Counted from the stretch's first letter, positions 16,892 to 29,476 are shown. The stretch: 64,000 bases of DNA from Caproiciproducens sp. CPB-2 (GCF_036287215.1 NZ_CP142860.1:1798001-1862000); one strand, 5' to 3'. The notes: generated by a model not told the origin, from the letters alone. Numbers and translations: made by a program.

Positions 16892-17337
16892 CCAACCATT
16901 TTTTTAAGTTCAGCAACCAGCTGCTGTGCATGGTCTTCGTCCCTCATCGCAATAAAAATGGTATCGTCCCCGGCCAGAGTGCCGACGGAGCCCTGCCAGT
17001 GCATGGTGTCCATTGCCGCACAAACAGCCTGCGCCATGCCCGCATGGCATTTGATTACCACCAGATTGCATGCGTAGTCAATCTGCACTGCAGAATCGGA
17101 AAGGAGGGAATAAAATTTAGAGGAGTAATCGGCCGTGTTGCTTCTGCCGGTGGAGTATCTGTATTTTCCGTCGTGGGACAGAGTCTTGATCAGCCTGAGC
17201 TCTTTAATATCGCGGGAAACGGTGGCCTGGGTTACTTCAAAACCGTCTTCGCGCAGGCGGCGCAGCAGTTCTTCCTGAGTATCAATCGCGTATTCGTTAA
17301 TCAATTCAAGGATTTTTGCGTGTCGTCGTGTTTTCAA
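16888..17337 (-). CDS. argR: Arginine repressor ArgR/AhrC
   Basis: 149 residues. The N-terminal winged helix (residues about 1-70) contains TQATVSRDIKELRLIK, the family's DNA-recognition helix. The C-terminal arginine-binding, hexamer-forming domain contains GTLAGDDTIFIAMR, with the GDDT aspartates that bind arginine. The start is a TTG, with GAGGAGA about 8 bases upstream and one base after the nadK stop. It controls arginine synthesis and breakdown genes elsewhere; none lie in this window. Confidence 0.95.
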   Translation of the reverse strand: MKTRRHAKILELINEYAIDTQEELLRRLREDGFEVTQATVSRDIKELRLIKTLSHDGKYRYSTGRSNTADYSSKFYSLLSDSAVQIDYACNLVVIKCHAGMAQAVCAAMDTMHWQGSVGTLAGDDTIFIAMRDEDHAQQLVAELKKMVG

Positions 17338-17338
17338 T

Positions 17339-18208
17339 TCAATTTCTCCTCTCGGCTAATTTTTCGTTCACTACCTCATAAAAATTATCGTCTTTTAGTT
17401 TAATAATTCTCACCATACGCTCCGAACGGCAAAAATTAATTTTCTGATTATCCGCAATCCGAATAAAAGTGTCTCCGTCCACGGACAAAATAATCTCGCT
17501 TTTATAGTGGGAACACGCCGTTACGCTCAGCTTAGCGTCCGGCCCGAAAATAACCGGCCTTGTCAGCAGGGAATGCGGACAGATCGGCGAAAGCAGAATA
17601 CAGTTGATGCTCGGGTCGATCACGGGGCCGCCGGCGGAAAGGGAATACGCGGTCGAGCCGGTGGGAGTGGAAATAATCAGGCCGTCCGCCCTGTATTCAC
17701 AGACATTTTTATCATTGAAGTGAACGGTGATATCCAGGATCCGGGAAAGCGCTCCGCGGGCGATTACCGCGTCGTTCAGCGCCAAATGGGTTTCCTCTTT
17801 CCCCTGATTGACCAGCTGGATTTCCAGCATCATACGGTTTTCGATGGTATAGTCCCCGTCGATCAGCTTTTTAAGCTTGTCAAGCTCGTCCGTTTCCAGC
17901 CCGGCGACAAAACCAAGCCGCCCCACATTGATGCCCAAAATCGGCTTTTCCGCCACGGCGGCATGCCGGGAAGAGTGAATGATGGTTCCGTCGCCGCCAA
18001 CGGCAATGACAGCGTCGCAGTCGGACATCATTTTATCAAAATCATCGTAAAAAACAATGTGTGAATTTGGAAAACAGCTTTTCAGGTTTAATCGCATGCA
18101 TACCTCCGCACCGAATTTTTGCAGCGTTTCCGCTACCCGCGTAGTATGAAGCTGTGCGTTGTGCTTGCTTAGATTCGGCATGATCGCTATTTTCAAATTA
18201 TTCACCAC
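17339..18208 (-). CDS. nadK: NAD kinase
   Basis: About 285-289 residues. It phosphorylates NAD to NADP in the cytoplasm. The GGDGT motif ([10 protein letters not shown]) near residue 70 and the [13 protein letters not shown] segment near residue 180 are both present. The open frame begins with a GTG overlapping the tlyA end. A TTG at 18196 (giving MKIAIMPN, with GGTGGTGA upstream) may be the real start. It belongs to the dxs-tlyA-nadK-argR-recN row. Confidence 0.95.
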   Translation of the reverse strand: MVNNLKIAIMPNLSKHNAQLHTTRVAETLQKFGAEVCMRLNLKSCFPNSHIVFYDDFDKMMSDCDAVIAVGGDGTIIHSSRHAAVAEKPILGINVGRLGFVAGLETDELDKLKKLIDGDYTIENRMMLEIQLVNQGKEETHLALNDAVIARGALSRILDITVHFNDKNVCEYRADGLIISTPTGSTAYSLSAGGPVIDPSINCILLSPICPHSLLTRPVIFGPDAKLSVTACSHYKSEIILSVDGDTFIRIADNQKINFCRSERMVRIIKLKDDNFYEVVNEKLAERRN

Positions 18209-19010
18209 CGTTTAATGTATGATGGGATTCTTCCACCAATGCTTCTATGTTCAACGGAACACTTTCCGGTTTCTCCGATTTTTGAAGGTAAACCAAATAC
18301 TCAATATTCCCCTCCGGCCCTTTTACCGGGGAATAAGTCAGGCCCAGAACGGAAAACCCGTGTTCCAGCACAAAGCCGGTTATTTTTTCAATCACTTCCT
18401 GGTGAACCGCCCGATCGCGCACCACGCCTTTTTTGCCTACTTTCCCCCGCCCCGCTTCAAATTGGGGCTTGATCAGGCAGACGGCCTGCGCGTTTTCCGC
18501 CATGAACTCCCTTGCGACGGGAAGGACCAGGCAAAGGGAAATAAAAGAGACGTCCACGCTGAAAAAATCGATGTCGTCCGGCACCTGCTCCCGTGTAAGG
18601 TAACGGACATTGGTGCGCTCCAGATTCACGACCCTTGGGTCCGTACGCAGCTTCCACGCGAGCTGCCCGTAGCCGACGTCGATGGAATAGACCTTTTTCG
18701 CGCCGTTCTGCAGCATGCAGTCCGTAAAACCGCCGGTAGAAGCGCCGATATCCATCGTGATTTTCTCTTTCAGTTCAATCGGGAAAACAGACATGGCCTT
18801 TTCCAGCTTCCAGCCGCCGCGGCTCACATAGGGCATGGTCTCCCCGCGGATTTCTATTTTCGTATCGACCGGAAGCATGGTCCCGGGCTTGTCGGACTTC
18901 TGATGATCGATATAGACATTGCCCATCATGATCATTGCCTTGGCCTTTTCCCTGCTTTCGGTAAGACCCTGGTCAAACAGCAGGCAGTCCAGTCTTTTTT
19001 TCTCTATCAC
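18198..19010 (-). CDS. tlyA: TlyA family RNA 2'-O-methyltransferase
   Basis: 270 residues. An N-terminal S4 RNA-binding domain (residues about 1-65, [18 protein letters not shown]) is followed by an FtsJ-like Rossmann methyltransferase domain with [18 protein letters not shown]. TlyA homologues methylate 16S and 23S rRNA in mycobacteria; in Clostridia the substrate is not established. The GTG start overlaps the dxs stop by four bases (GTGA), showing translational coupling. Confidence 0.9.
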   Translation of the reverse strand: MIEKKRLDCLLFDQGLTESREKAKAMIMMGNVYIDHQKSDKPGTMLPVDTKIEIRGETMPYVSRGGWKLEKAMSVFPIELKEKITMDIGASTGGFTDCMLQNGAKKVYSIDVGYGQLAWKLRTDPRVVNLERTNVRYLTREQVPDDIDFFSVDVSFISLCLVLPVAREFMAENAQAVCLIKPQFEAGRGKVGKKGVVRDRAVHQEVIEKITGFVLEHGFSVLGLTYSPVKGPEGNIEYLVYLQKSEKPESVPLNIEALVEESHHTLNGGE

Positions 19011-20863
19011 TTTTTGTACTCCGTCAATATCATATTTACCATTCCCTTGTCGTCAAGGCCAAGAGCGCTGAGCGACTGCAGCATTGTCGCATGGGGAACA
19101 AAGCTGGTGATCGCGCGTAAGCGGAACTCGCCGCGGTACCCGCTCTGGGACAGCAGATAGCTGAAATGCTCTCCGATTCCTCCCTGCTGGATTCCCTCTT
19201 CAAAGAAAAAGACTTTTTTTGCGGCCGCAGCTTCCGCTACCGCATCCCTGTCCACCGGAGTAATCCGGTTCAGCTTGATAATTTTCGCAGGGATCCCGGA
19301 CTCTTTCAGCGATGTGACGGCCTTGCAGGCCATGGAAAACAAACGGCCGTAGGTCACAATCACCAGCTCCGCCTCATCCTGTCCGTAAATGTCGTAAGCT
19401 TTCCCGGTACTCTCAAAGTCGAAGGGCTTAAACATTGGCTTTCCGCGCGGATAGCGCACGGCGGAAACGCCTTCGCACTGGTAAAGCGCCTGCTGGAAAG
19501 AAAAATAAAGCTCGTCATAGTAAGCCGGAGAATAAACGGTAATCCCGGGAACGGTGCTCAGAAAAGCCGCATCAAAAATACCCTGATGCGTTTCGCCGTC
19601 GTCGCCGACAACACCCGCCCGGTCAATGGCAAACGTCACCTTTACCCTTTGGATGGCTGCGTCATGAATAATCTGATCGTAGCCGCGCTGTAAAAACGTG
19701 GAATAAATCGCGCATACGGGAAGCATGCCGCCCGCGGCAAGACCGCCGGCAAAGGTTACCGCATGCTCTTCCGCAATCCCCACATCGAAAAAACGGCCGG
19801 GAAACTGCTTCGCAAAACCCGTCAGACCGGTTCCCATCTGCATCGCTGCGGTAATCGCGCAGATTTTTTCATCCTTACCCGCCAGCGCGCAAAGATGGCT
19901 GCCGAAAACACTGGAAAAATTCTCACCGGCAGGGGCGGATTTTCCCGTCTTAATATCGAAACTGGATATCCCGTGAAAAGCTCCCGGATTCTGCTCCGCA
20001 TACGGATAGCCCTTTCCTTTGCGGGTAATCACATGGAGCAAAACCGGATGGTTGATATTCTTGGCATTTTCCAGAACATCAATCAGCTTTCCCAAATCAT
20101 GACCGTCAAACGGCCCGTAATAATAAAAGCCCATATCTTCAAAAATGGTACTGTTATATAATATCTGCTTTAAAGCAGCCTTTGATTTCGAAAGAAAATG
20201 ATGCAGTGGCTTTCCTACGTGAGGAAGCCGGTTCAGCGCGGTTTCAATATTGCCCTTTGCCTTGAAATAACCGGGCTTTGTGCGAATGTGCGCCAAATAG
20301 CGGGCGATGGAACCGACATTGCGCGAAATAGACATTTTATTGTCATTCAAAATGACAATAAAATTCTTCTTGAAGCGTCCGGCATTGTTCAGGCCTTCAT
20401 AAGCCAGACCGCCGGTCAGCGCGCCGTCGCCGATCAGAGAAATAACGTGGCCTGGCTCTCCAGCAAGAAGCTTTGCGTTGGCGATTCCCAGCGCTGCGGA
20501 GATAGAGGTGCTGCTGTGCCCCGCGTTAAAAGCGTCGTAACTGCTTTCCATGCGGTTCGGATAGCCGGAAAGACCGCCCTGCATCCGAATGGTGGAAATG
20601 GTGTCGCGCCTGCCGGTCAGAATCTTATGGGTATAGGCCTGATGCCCGACGTCCCAGACAATCCTGTCGTCCTTGGAACTGAAAACACGGTGCAGCGCAA
20701 CCGTTAATTCAACGACCCCCAGGTTGGAAGCCAGATGTCCTCCGTTGTTGGAAACGGTCTTAATGATTTTTTCGCGAATTTCATCGCACAATTCATAAAG
20801 TTCATCCAGGGAAAGCTTTTGCAAGTCTTCCGGAAAATTAATTTGATTTAAAAGGTTGTCCAT
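19007..20863 (-). CDS. dxs: 1-deoxy-D-xylulose-5-phosphate synthase
   Basis: 618 residues. It condenses pyruvate with glyceraldehyde 3-phosphate, the first step of the MEP isoprenoid route. The thiamine diphosphate site GDGALTGGLAYEGLNNAG lies near residue 150, and the transketolase pyrimidine-binding part includes EEHAVTFAGGLA and YSTFLQRGYDQ. The start ATG at 20863 has GAGGT six bases upstream. dxr and ispG, later enzymes of the same route, lie together at 44.7-48.0 kb. The usual neighbours xseA, xseB and ispA are not present. Confidence 0.97.
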   Translation of the reverse strand: MDNLLNQINFPEDLQKLSLDELYELCDEIREKIIKTVSNNGGHLASNLGVVELTVALHRVFSSKDDRIVWDVGHQAYTHKILTGRRDTISTIRMQGGLSGYPNRMESSYDAFNAGHSSTSISAALGIANAKLLAGEPGHVISLIGDGALTGGLAYEGLNNAGRFKKNFIVILNDNKMSISRNVGSIARYLAHIRTKPGYFKAKGNIETALNRLPHVGKPLHHFLSKSKAALKQILYNSTIFEDMGFYYYGPFDGHDLGKLIDVLENAKNINHPVLLHVITRKGKGYPYAEQNPGAFHGISSFDIKTGKSAPAGENFSSVFGSHLCALAGKDEKICAITAAMQMGTGLTGFAKQFPGRFFDVGIAEEHAVTFAGGLAAGGMLPVCAIYSTFLQRGYDQIIHDAAIQRVKVTFAIDRAGVVGDDGETHQGIFDAAFLSTVPGITVYSPAYYDELYFSFQQALYQCEGVSAVRYPRGKPMFKPFDFESTGKAYDIYGQDEAELVIVTYGRLFSMACKAVTSLKESGIPAKIIKLNRITPVDRDAVAEAAAAKKVFFFEEGIQQGGIGEHFSYLLSQSGYRGEFRLRAITSFVPHATMLQSLSALGLDDKGMVNMILTEYKK

Positions 20864-20914
20864 TCCGTACCTCAACTGGCAGCCGCCGGACGCAGTATAC
20901 CGGGATTCCGCATT

Positions 20915-21772
20915 TTACAGAGTCATCCCGTTCTGACGCTTCGCCGCGGCAACTGTATTTTTAAGGAGCATCGCAATCGTCATGGGACCGACACCGCCCG
21001 GAACAGGAGTTATGTAAGAAGCTGTTTTCTCCACATTGGCAAAGTCAACGTCTCCGCACAGTTTTCCGTTTTCGTCGCGGTCCATTCCCACATCGATCAC
21101 CACCGCACCCGGTTTCACCATATCCGCGGTAACAAATTTCGGTTTGCCGACCGCCGCGACAAGGATATCGGCCTGTCTGCATACTTCCTTCAGATTTCTG
21201 GTTCTGCTGTGGCAGATGGTCACCGTCCCGTTATGATGCAGGAGCAGCATGGCCATCGGCTTACCGACAATATTGCTTCTCCCGATTACGACACAGTTTT
21301 TTCCTTCGATCCCGATCTTTTCATGGCGGAGAAGCTCAATGACCCCCGCGGGAGTACAGGGCAGGAAATGATAGTTTCCGATCATGATTCTGCCCACATT
21401 GGAAGGGTGGAAAGCGTCCACGTCTTTTTCGGGATCAATGGCTTCCACCACCGCCTTTTCATCCAATCCGTCCGGCAGCGGGGATTGAACCAAAATACCG
21501 TTAATGTCTTTTTTAGCGTTCAGTTTCGCGACTAGGTCCATGATTTCTTTTTGAGAGGCGGACGCGGGCAGGGCGTATTCTTCGGAATAGATTCCCGCCT
21601 GAGCGCAGGCCCTTTTTTTATTGTTTACATACGTTCTTGACGCGGGGTCGTCTCCGACAATCACCACGGCAAGGCCCGGCGTTACGCCGAACCGGACCAT
21701 TTTCTCAACTTCAAGGGCCAGCTGAGCCCGAATTTCGGCCGCAACCGCTTTCCCGTCAATGTATTTCGCCAT
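20915..21772 (-). CDS. folD: Bifunctional methylenetetrahydrofolate dehydrogenase/cyclohydrolase
   Basis: 285 residues. It interconverts 5,10-methylene-, methenyl- and 10-formyl-tetrahydrofolate. Signatures are GILVQSPLPDGLDEKAV with KDVDAFHPSN, the NADP-binding GRSNIVGKPMA and the C-terminal PVPGGVGPMTIAML. The ATG is preceded by GGAGGCAGGTT. It lies between lgt and dxs on the same strand. Confidence 0.97.
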   Translation of the reverse strand: MAKYIDGKAVAAEIRAQLALEVEKMVRFGVTPGLAVVIVGDDPASRTYVNNKKRACAQAGIYSEEYALPASASQKEIMDLVAKLNAKKDINGILVQSPLPDGLDEKAVVEAIDPEKDVDAFHPSNVGRIMIGNYHFLPCTPAGVIELLRHEKIGIEGKNCVVIGRSNIVGKPMAMLLLHHNGTVTICHSRTRNLKEVCRQADILVAAVGKPKFVTADMVKPGAVVIDVGMDRDENGKLCGDVDFANVEKTASYITPVPGGVGPMTIAMLLKNTVAAAKRQNGMTL

Positions 21773-21787
21773 AACCTGCCTCCAAAA

Positions 21788-22828
21788 TCATGATTTCTCG
21801 GTTTCTTCCGCCGTATCCTCGGAAGAAGCTGAAACGGGTTCTTCCGGCTCCGCGACTGGTTCGGACGCAGCAGGCTCTTCCTGTACCGCGCCGTCCGACG
21901 TATCTTCAGAAGCGTCTGTGTCAAAAATAGTGCTTGTATCGTCGTCAATCAATTCTTCCGGTACTTCATCCACCACGGCATTCAGAGCCATGACTTTCGG
22001 GGAACCGCATCCGGTAAGAGCGGTTCTGTTGCGGAAAACAATCAACAATGCGATACCGGTTAAAACCGTTATTACAGCAACTACCTGTGAGACCCTGAGA
22101 GGAATAACCGGGGTAATCAGGCTGTCCGTACGCAGTCCTTCAATAAAGAACCGGCCGACGCCGTACCAGATTAAATAGCCAAGAAAAACCTGTCCGTCAT
22201 ATCTTCTGAACCTGCGGCTGAAAATATGTAGCAGGACAAAGCCCAGAAGGCACCATAAGGATTCATAAAGGAAGCAGGGATGCACAGGGCCGTTCGCAAT
22301 GGCGGAAGTATTTTCGCTGACCATGCCCCACGGCAGAGTGGTTTCGCGGCCAAACGCCTCCTGATTGACAAAGTTGCCCCAGCGGCCGATCGTCTGTCCG
22401 ATCAGGAAGCCGAGCGAGGCCAGGTCCAGCATGGCCGGAACGCTGATTTTGCGCAGCTTGGCGATCAGCGCGCCGCAGAGCAGGCCGCCGATGATTCCGC
22501 CGTAAATTCCAAGTCCTCCCTCCCAGATATAAAGGGCGCTGATCGGATTTCTCAGATACTGGTCGCTGGTATCGAAAATGACATAGTAGGCCCTTGCGCC
22601 GATGATTCCGCCGATAATACCGACAATCACGGCGTCGATGAGCCTGTCCTGATCCATATTAAATTTTTTGCAGCTTGCCATCACATAAAGGAAAGCCAGT
22701 AAAAAACCGACCGCAATAATCACACCGTACCATCTGACGGTAAGCGAACCGATTGAAAATGCAACCGGATTGATTGTAAAGTGAATGCCTAGTCCCGGAA
22801 ATTGAACATTTAACATATACTCCACCAT
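21788..22828 (-). CDS. lgt: Prolipoprotein diacylglyceryl transferase with acidic C-terminal tail
   Basis: 346 residues. It moves the diacylglyceryl group of phosphatidylglycerol onto the lipobox cysteine of prolipoproteins. About seven membrane segments lie within residues 20-265. The family signature GRWGNFVNQEAFG is at 148-160 and HPCFLYESL follows. Beyond about residue 287 is a roughly 60-residue tail, highly acidic and rich in Glu, Asp, Ser, Ala and Pro, which the standard enzyme lacks. The start could also be an ATG four codons later. folD follows 15 bases downstream. Confidence 0.95.
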   Translation of the reverse strand: MVEYMLNVQFPGLGIHFTINPVAFSIGSLTVRWYGVIIAVGFLLAFLYVMASCKKFNMDQDRLIDAVIVGIIGGIIGARAYYVIFDTSDQYLRNPISALYIWEGGLGIYGGIIGGLLCGALIAKLRKISVPAMLDLASLGFLIGQTIGRWGNFVNQEAFGRETTLPWGMVSENTSAIANGPVHPCFLYESLWCLLGFVLLHIFSRRFRRYDGQVFLGYLIWYGVGRFFIEGLRTDSLITPVIPLRVSQVVAVITVLTGIALLIVFRNRTALTGCGSPKVMALNAVVDEVPEELIDDDTSTIFDTDASEDTSDGAVQEEPAASEPVAEPEEPVSASSEDTAEETEKS

Positions 22829-22906
22829 TTCTCCACGCGCAAAAACAGATTAGACCCCGGCCAAAACTTCGCGTGGGATGTTCTGGCGGTAAGAATAAAG
22901 AAAAGC

Positions 22907-24193
22907 TTATTCTTCAACCGGTCTTACAATGGAAAGTGCGGAATACTCCGGTCTGAGCTGGACATTGAGCCTGTTCTGCACGGACTGAATATCCGCCGAA
23001 GCAATCGTATCGATATAGTTAAACAGTTCATGGCCGGTAAACGCCAGTGAGGCCATGGTATTGGCGATGTTGTCCACACTGTTGAAAGACGAGACCATAC
23101 GGCCGTAAACCGCTTTTTTGGAGCGCTCAAAAGCCGCGGGGTCCAGTCCGTGTTCACGCAGCCCGGCAACCTCTTTTTTGATCTCCTGCGCAACGGCATC
23201 GGGGTCCTTTGATTCCCCGGAAAAGATCACCGACGCATAACCCGGTCCCTCAAAATATTCATAGGAGAAGGAGGACTGATTAATCAGCCCGGCGTCCAGC
23301 AGCCTGCGGAACAGCGGGGACGCGTCGGAAGCCAGGATTTCCAGCAGGATTTCCGTGTCCGCGATTTCGCGGGCAGACAGGCGGTTCTTGCCCGCCTTTT
23401 CCTTAAAGCCCAGTTGAAAGATCGGGGCGGCCACGGAAAGCTTCTGTTCCACCCTGCTCTCCACAACCCCCTCGGGCTCTTCTTCAAAAAAGCGGTCGAT
23501 GGTGACGTTTTTAGAGGGCTTCAGCATTTTATCGCAAAGTTCCAGCACCTTGTAAACGTCGACGTTTCCCGCGACACACAGCACCATATTGTTGAGGTTA
23601 TAGAAGGTATGATAGCACTTATAAAGCAACTCCGGCGTAATCTCCGCAATACTTTCGACCGTTCCGGCAATATCGATCCTGACCGGATGCTTATGGTATA
23701 TGGCGCGCAGAAGGTTGAACATCACGCGCCACTGCGGGTCGTCGTCGTACATCCTGATTTCCTGGCCGATAATGCCCTGCTCCTTCTGTACGGTCTGCTC
23801 GGTAAAATAAGGGGACTGAACAAAATCCAGAAGGATTCCCAGCGATTCGTATACTTTTTCCGAACAGGAAAACAGGTAACAGGTTTTGTCAAAAGAAGTA
23901 TAGGCGTTTGCGGAAGCCCCCGTTTTTGCGTAACGGGCAAAGGCGTCCCCATCCTCGCTTTCAAAAAGCTTGTGCTCCAGATAATGCGCGATGCCGTTGG
24001 GGACCGTATTCAGCTCGGTTTCTTCCGAAGTTTTAAAGCAGGTGTCCACAGAACCGTATTTGGTGCCAAATACAGCATAAGTGGAGCTGTAATTCTCTTT
24101 CGGATATACAAAGATTTTCAGCCCGGACGAATGGTTGATCTCAAAATACCGGTCGCCGATCCGTGAGCTTTTGATTTCCTTCATTACATTCAT
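22907..24193 (-). CDS. ymfH: M16 family zinc peptidase, YmfH type
   Basis: 428 residues. The inverted zinc motif HYLEH (residues 70-74) is intact, with a downstream glutamate-rich stretch of the kind that supplies the third ligand. The two-lobed M16 layout is visible. In Firmicutes the YmfF/YmfH pair is associated with modification of elongation factor P or with peptide processing. The ATG overlaps the ymfF stop by four bases (ATGA). An ATG three codons later is possible. Confidence 0.88.
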   Translation of the reverse strand: MNVMKEIKSSRIGDRYFEINHSSGLKIFVYPKENYSSTYAVFGTKYGSVDTCFKTSEETELNTVPNGIAHYLEHKLFESEDGDAFARYAKTGASANAYTSFDKTCYLFSCSEKVYESLGILLDFVQSPYFTEQTVQKEQGIIGQEIRMYDDDPQWRVMFNLLRAIYHKHPVRIDIAGTVESIAEITPELLYKCYHTFYNLNNMVLCVAGNVDVYKVLELCDKMLKPSKNVTIDRFFEEEPEGVVESRVEQKLSVAAPIFQLGFKEKAGKNRLSAREIADTEILLEILASDASPLFRRLLDAGLINQSSFSYEYFEGPGYASVIFSGESKDPDAVAQEIKKEVAGLREHGLDPAAFERSKKAVYGRMVSSFNSVDNIANTMASLAFTGHELFNYIDTIASADIQSVQNRLNVQLRPEYSALSIVRPVEE

Positions 24194-25473
24194 TCTTTTT
24201 CTACCCCGTTTCCGACCAAGCGATACACTGTGTCAAGAGTGACATTGTTAGCGGCGTCGATAATCTGCTGACGCGTAACGGCGCTGATCAGCGCCGCCGC
24301 TTCCTCCGGGCGTTTAACATAATTGGCAAAAGTCTGCGACAGGTACCACGCCTCCAGCCCGCCAAGGGAATCGGAAAGAGAGCGGTAACTGTTGCACATG
24401 CTGAGTTTTGCCGCATTGACTTCATTATCGTCAAAATTGCCCTTTTTTATTTCTCCCAGCTGGAATAAAATTTCCTCTTTGGCCTTTTCAATATTCTTCG
24501 TCTCAACGCCGCTCTGTACAAGCATGATTCCTTTCATGGAAACGTACAGCGCGCTGCAATAGTAGCAAAGGCTGAGCTTTTCGCGGACATTCAGAAACAG
24601 CTTGGAGTTCGGGGTGCCGCCAAAAAGGGCAACCATCAGCTTGACCGCCTCCACCTGCTCATCCCGAAGGGAGGCCGCGGTGCGGAAGCCGAGAACGAGC
24701 TTGGACTGGGCAATATCCATTTTTTCGGTGACTTCATTGGCCTGATCCGCTTTTTTGACATTGACAGTCGGACACTCCACCGTGGATCTTTTGCCAAGCT
24801 TCTGAAAAGCGTTATAAAACCCTTCATAAACGGGCTTGGGATCACAGTCGCCCAGAACCATGATTTCGATCCTTGCGTTCTGAATCAGATAGCGCCATAC
24901 CCCGGTCAGTTCCTCACGCTTCAGATTCCTGATATCTTCCTTGCTGCCATAACGGCTGATGCCGTACGGCTCGTTTTTACACATGATTTCTTCACAGCGC
25001 TGTCTGGCATAGGTACGCTTGTCATTGAATTCAGAGTCGATCAGTTCAATCGTCTGGCGCTGTTCCTGCTCAAATCCGTCCTTCGGGAAAAGGCCGTCTT
25101 CAAACGGCGGGTCAAACAGAACGCTGCACAGCAGCTTTGAGAGCTCAGTCGAAGTGCTCTCCCCCTGCAAAGCATACCTGTCGGCAATTCCAGAAGCATA
25201 AAGAGACAGCATCTGGACGTCGCCGATTTTCTGAACGTCGGCACTCAGATCCGCTCCGTAAAGCTCGGCCAGACGTTCACCCAGTTTTGTAAAGTCGGGA
25301 TATTCCCTGCTGGCGCGGCTGAGAAGGAAAGGCAGAATGGCATTGGAAGCCACAGCTTTTTTTTGAAGGGGCAGTAAAAAATTAACGGACATGCGCACCG
25401 TTTTGAATTTCATATCCCGGACGCTTCTGAAGTTGACGCCGTCACAAACGGAACGCTGTTCTATTTCTGTCAT
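24190..25473 (-). CDS. ymfF: M16 family protein lacking the zinc motif, YmfF type
   Basis: About 427 residues with M16-like folds but no HxxEH motif; the corresponding region reads FLLSRASREYP. It is the likely inactive partner of YmfH, as in mitochondrial and bacterial M16 heterodimers where one subunit is catalytic. The ATG at 25473 has GGAGAT about 10 bases upstream; earlier in-frame ATG codons at 25491 and 25485 are possible. A promoter with TTTGCT-N17-TATAAT lies just upstream (25546-25518). Confidence 0.85.
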   Translation of the reverse strand: MTEIEQRSVCDGVNFRSVRDMKFKTVRMSVNFLLPLQKKAVASNAILPFLLSRASREYPDFTKLGERLAELYGADLSADVQKIGDVQMLSLYASGIADRYALQGESTSTELSKLLCSVLFDPPFEDGLFPKDGFEQEQRQTIELIDSEFNDKRTYARQRCEEIMCKNEPYGISRYGSKEDIRNLKREELTGVWRYLIQNARIEIMVLGDCDPKPVYEGFYNAFQKLGKRSTVECPTVNVKKADQANEVTEKMDIAQSKLVLGFRTAASLRDEQVEAVKLMVALFGGTPNSKLFLNVREKLSLCYYCSALYVSMKGIMLVQSGVETKNIEKAKEEILFQLGEIKKGNFDDNEVNAAKLSMCNSYRSLSDSLGGLEAWYLSQTFANYVKRPEEAAALISAVTRQQIIDAANNVTLDTVYRLVGNGVEKE

Positions 25474-25517
25474 TCGATTATTCATCTCCATATTAAACTC
25501 GGTTAAAATCAAGCTTT

Positions 25518-25546
25518 ATTATATCACAATCCTCTGCTTTAGCAAA
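25518..25546 (-). promoter_or_regulatory. Promoter of ymfF-ymfH
   Basis: Minus strand: -35 TTTGCT (25546-25541), 17 bp, -10 TATAAT (25523-25518). Confidence 0.55.
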
Positions 25547-25619
25547 GAAATAATATTCTAAATTATTTATGAACATACAAAATTCATGCTGTGTCCTGCC
25601 GGAATCAGTCGCTTTTCTG

Positions 25620-25648
25620 TTGCGATAAAAATAGAATAATGTTATAAT
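25620..25648 (+). promoter_or_regulatory. Promoter of the EamA transporter gene
   Basis: -35 TTGCGA (25620-25625), 17 bp, -10 TATAAT (25643-25648), about 30 bases before the start. Confidence 0.65.
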
Positions 25649-25678
25649 ATCCGGGAACATAAAAACGAGGTGGCATTA

Positions 25679-26590
25679 TTGAAAATTAAAAATCAGGCAC
25701 TGGCCGCGGATTTGGGGCTGGTTTTCGTCACAATCATCTGGGGCAGCGCTTTTGTCGTCGTAAAAAACGCTACCGGCGCCGTTCCGACGAGCTACATCAT
25801 TGCGATCCGTTTCGGGATCGCCGTTTTGCTCATGACTGTTTTTTTCTTCAAAAGGCTGAAAAAAATAGACGCCGACTGTATCAAGTCGGGTGCCGTCCTC
25901 GGGGTCCTGAGTTTTATCGCCTATTATTTGCAGACAACCGGCGTAAAATATACAACGGCGGGCAACAATGCGTTTTTAACGGCCGTCTATGTTGTGGTGG
26001 TGCCGTTCCTTTATTGGCTGCTGCGCAATAAAAAGCCGGATTTGTACAATATAGCGGCTGCATTAATATGCATTGCCGGAATCGGGCTTTTATCGCTGCA
26101 CGCAGGGTTCACCATAAACATCGGGGATATTCTCTCTCTGCTGTGCGGAATCGCTTTTGCTTCACAGATCGTAGGTACCAGTATTTTAACCGAAAAGAAT
26201 GATCCTATTCTGCTCTCCTACACGCAATTTGCCGTTACCGGAGTGATTGGCCTGGCAGTGGCTCTCTGCACGGAAACGTTCCCCGCCGGCCTGGGAACCG
26301 ACTCCGTCCTGTCTCTTTTATACATCGGCGTATTCAGCACGTTGATCGCACTGGTTTTGCAAACCGTCTGTCAAAAGTACACCCCGCCCGCAAGAGCTTC
26401 TTTGATTATGTCGCTGGAATCTCTGTTCGGCTCGGTTTTCGGCATTATCTTTTTACAGGAAGCGCTGACGCCCAAAATCTTAGCCGGATCCCTGCTGATT
26501 CTGCTTTCCATTCTGATTTCGGAAACAAAGCCGTCTTTTTTCAGATGGAATCAAAAAAGGACGGAACTGCAGGAAGACAGCGCGGAATAA
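25679..26590 (+). CDS. EamA family (drug/metabolite) transporter
   Basis: 303 residues with ten membrane segments in two repeats of five, the EamA layout; FVTIIWGSAFVVVKNA opens the first and the second ends in FLQEALTPKILAGSLLILLSILISE. Members export or import amino acids, nucleosides or drugs; the substrate cannot be told from sequence. The TTG at 25679 is spaced 7 bases from GAGGTGG and is the likely start; a GTG three codons earlier lies inside that site. It is monocistronic between its own promoter and a shared terminator. Confidence 0.88.
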   Translation: MKIKNQALAADLGLVFVTIIWGSAFVVVKNATGAVPTSYIIAIRFGIAVLLMTVFFFKRLKKIDADCIKSGAVLGVLSFIAYYLQTTGVKYTTAGNNAFLTAVYVVVVPFLYWLLRNKKPDLYNIAAALICIAGIGLLSLHAGFTINIGDILSLLCGIAFASQIVGTSILTEKNDPILLSYTQFAVTGVIGLAVALCTETFPAGLGTDSVLSLLYIGVFSTLIALVLQTVCQKYTPPARASLIMSLESLFGSVFGIIFLQEALTPKILAGSLLILLSILISETKPSFFRWNQKRTELQEDSAE

Positions 26591-26602
26591 ATCCATAGAA
26601 AA

Positions 26603-26652
26603 CAAAAAACCTTCCGCACGGGGATTTTTCATCCTCCGCGGAAGGCTTTTTT
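26603..26652. terminator. Bidirectional terminator between the EamA gene and uvrA
   Basis: Stem CCTTCCGC (26610-26617) pairs with GCGGAAGG (26638-26645), flanked by an A-run on the left and CTTTTTT on the right, so it works in both directions for the convergent genes. Confidence 0.88.
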
Positions 26653-26656
26653 ATGC

Positions 26657-29476
<2,820 letters not shown>

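Noticed and set aside
22829..22906. Inverted repeat CCACGCG/CGCGTGG between ymfH and lgt as a terminator
   Set aside because: Only 7 bp with a long loop and no T-run in either direction.
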